A stretch of DNA of 5,738 bases. Origin: Smithellaceae bacterium. Its GTDB lineage: Bacteria; Desulfobacterota; Syntrophia; Syntrophales; Smithellaceae. Position numbers and translations under genes: made by a program. The stretch covers positions 1 to 5,738 of the forward strand of contig JAQVQT010000125.1 of NCBI GenBank assembly GCA_028701435.1. The letters are read 5' to 3'. Below are positions 5,426 to 5,738 of this stretch, one piece after another (position 1 is the stretch's first letter; every line of letters starts with the position of its first letter). The notes under the pieces are model-generated. The model saw nothing but the letters and a program-made list of their open reading frames with translations. It made no database searches and was not told the DNA's origin.

Positions 5426-5738
<313 letters not shown>

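Overview
The window looks like a chromosomal segment of an anaerobic member of Desulfobacterota (the former Deltaproteobacteria), plausibly of the Syntrophales (Syntrophus/Smithella-like). Three things suggest this. The first 313 nt of a 16S rRNA gene carry a variable region and stretches such as GAGTAAAGTGGCGCACGGG that fit that group. The YidC and RnpA sequences read as deltaproteobacterial. A long DmdC-type acyl-CoA dehydrogenase fits beta-oxidising, syntrophic metabolism. The placement is by eye, not by a database search.

Layout. From 2745 down to 1 the minus strand carries the conserved run rpmH, rnpA, yidD, yidC, khpB (jag), the last cut by the window edge. The genes are tightly packed (gaps of 44, 3, 23 and 20 nt) and probably share a promoter at 2775-2803. 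From 2746 to 3072 is a divergent intergenic region of about 330 nt with no convincing gene. From 3076 to 4938 on the plus strand is a 620-residue acyl-CoA dehydrogenase, closed by a strong intrinsic terminator at 4986-5026. From 5027 to 5425 is an AT-rich rRNA leader with two candidate promoters, a boxA-like antitermination element and a hairpin just before the 16S gene. The 16S gene begins near 5426 and runs off the right edge.

Function. The minus-strand genes link ribosome production (bL34), tRNA 5' processing (RNase P protein), and inner-membrane protein insertion (YidD, YidC), with an RNA-binding regulator (KhpB) at the end. The acyl-CoA dehydrogenase is a separate metabolic unit, probably passing electrons from fatty acyl-CoA oxidation to ETF.

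I do not see a previously undescribed multi-gene system. The most interesting non-coding signals are in the rRNA leader: palindromes overlapping both candidate promoters, helically spaced direct repeats upstream, and a perfect 8-bp hairpin 10 nt before the 16S 5' end. Other points are the divergent N-terminus of bL34, a Cys-x-x-Cys pair in the periplasmic part of YidC, and the absence of dnaA next to rpmH.
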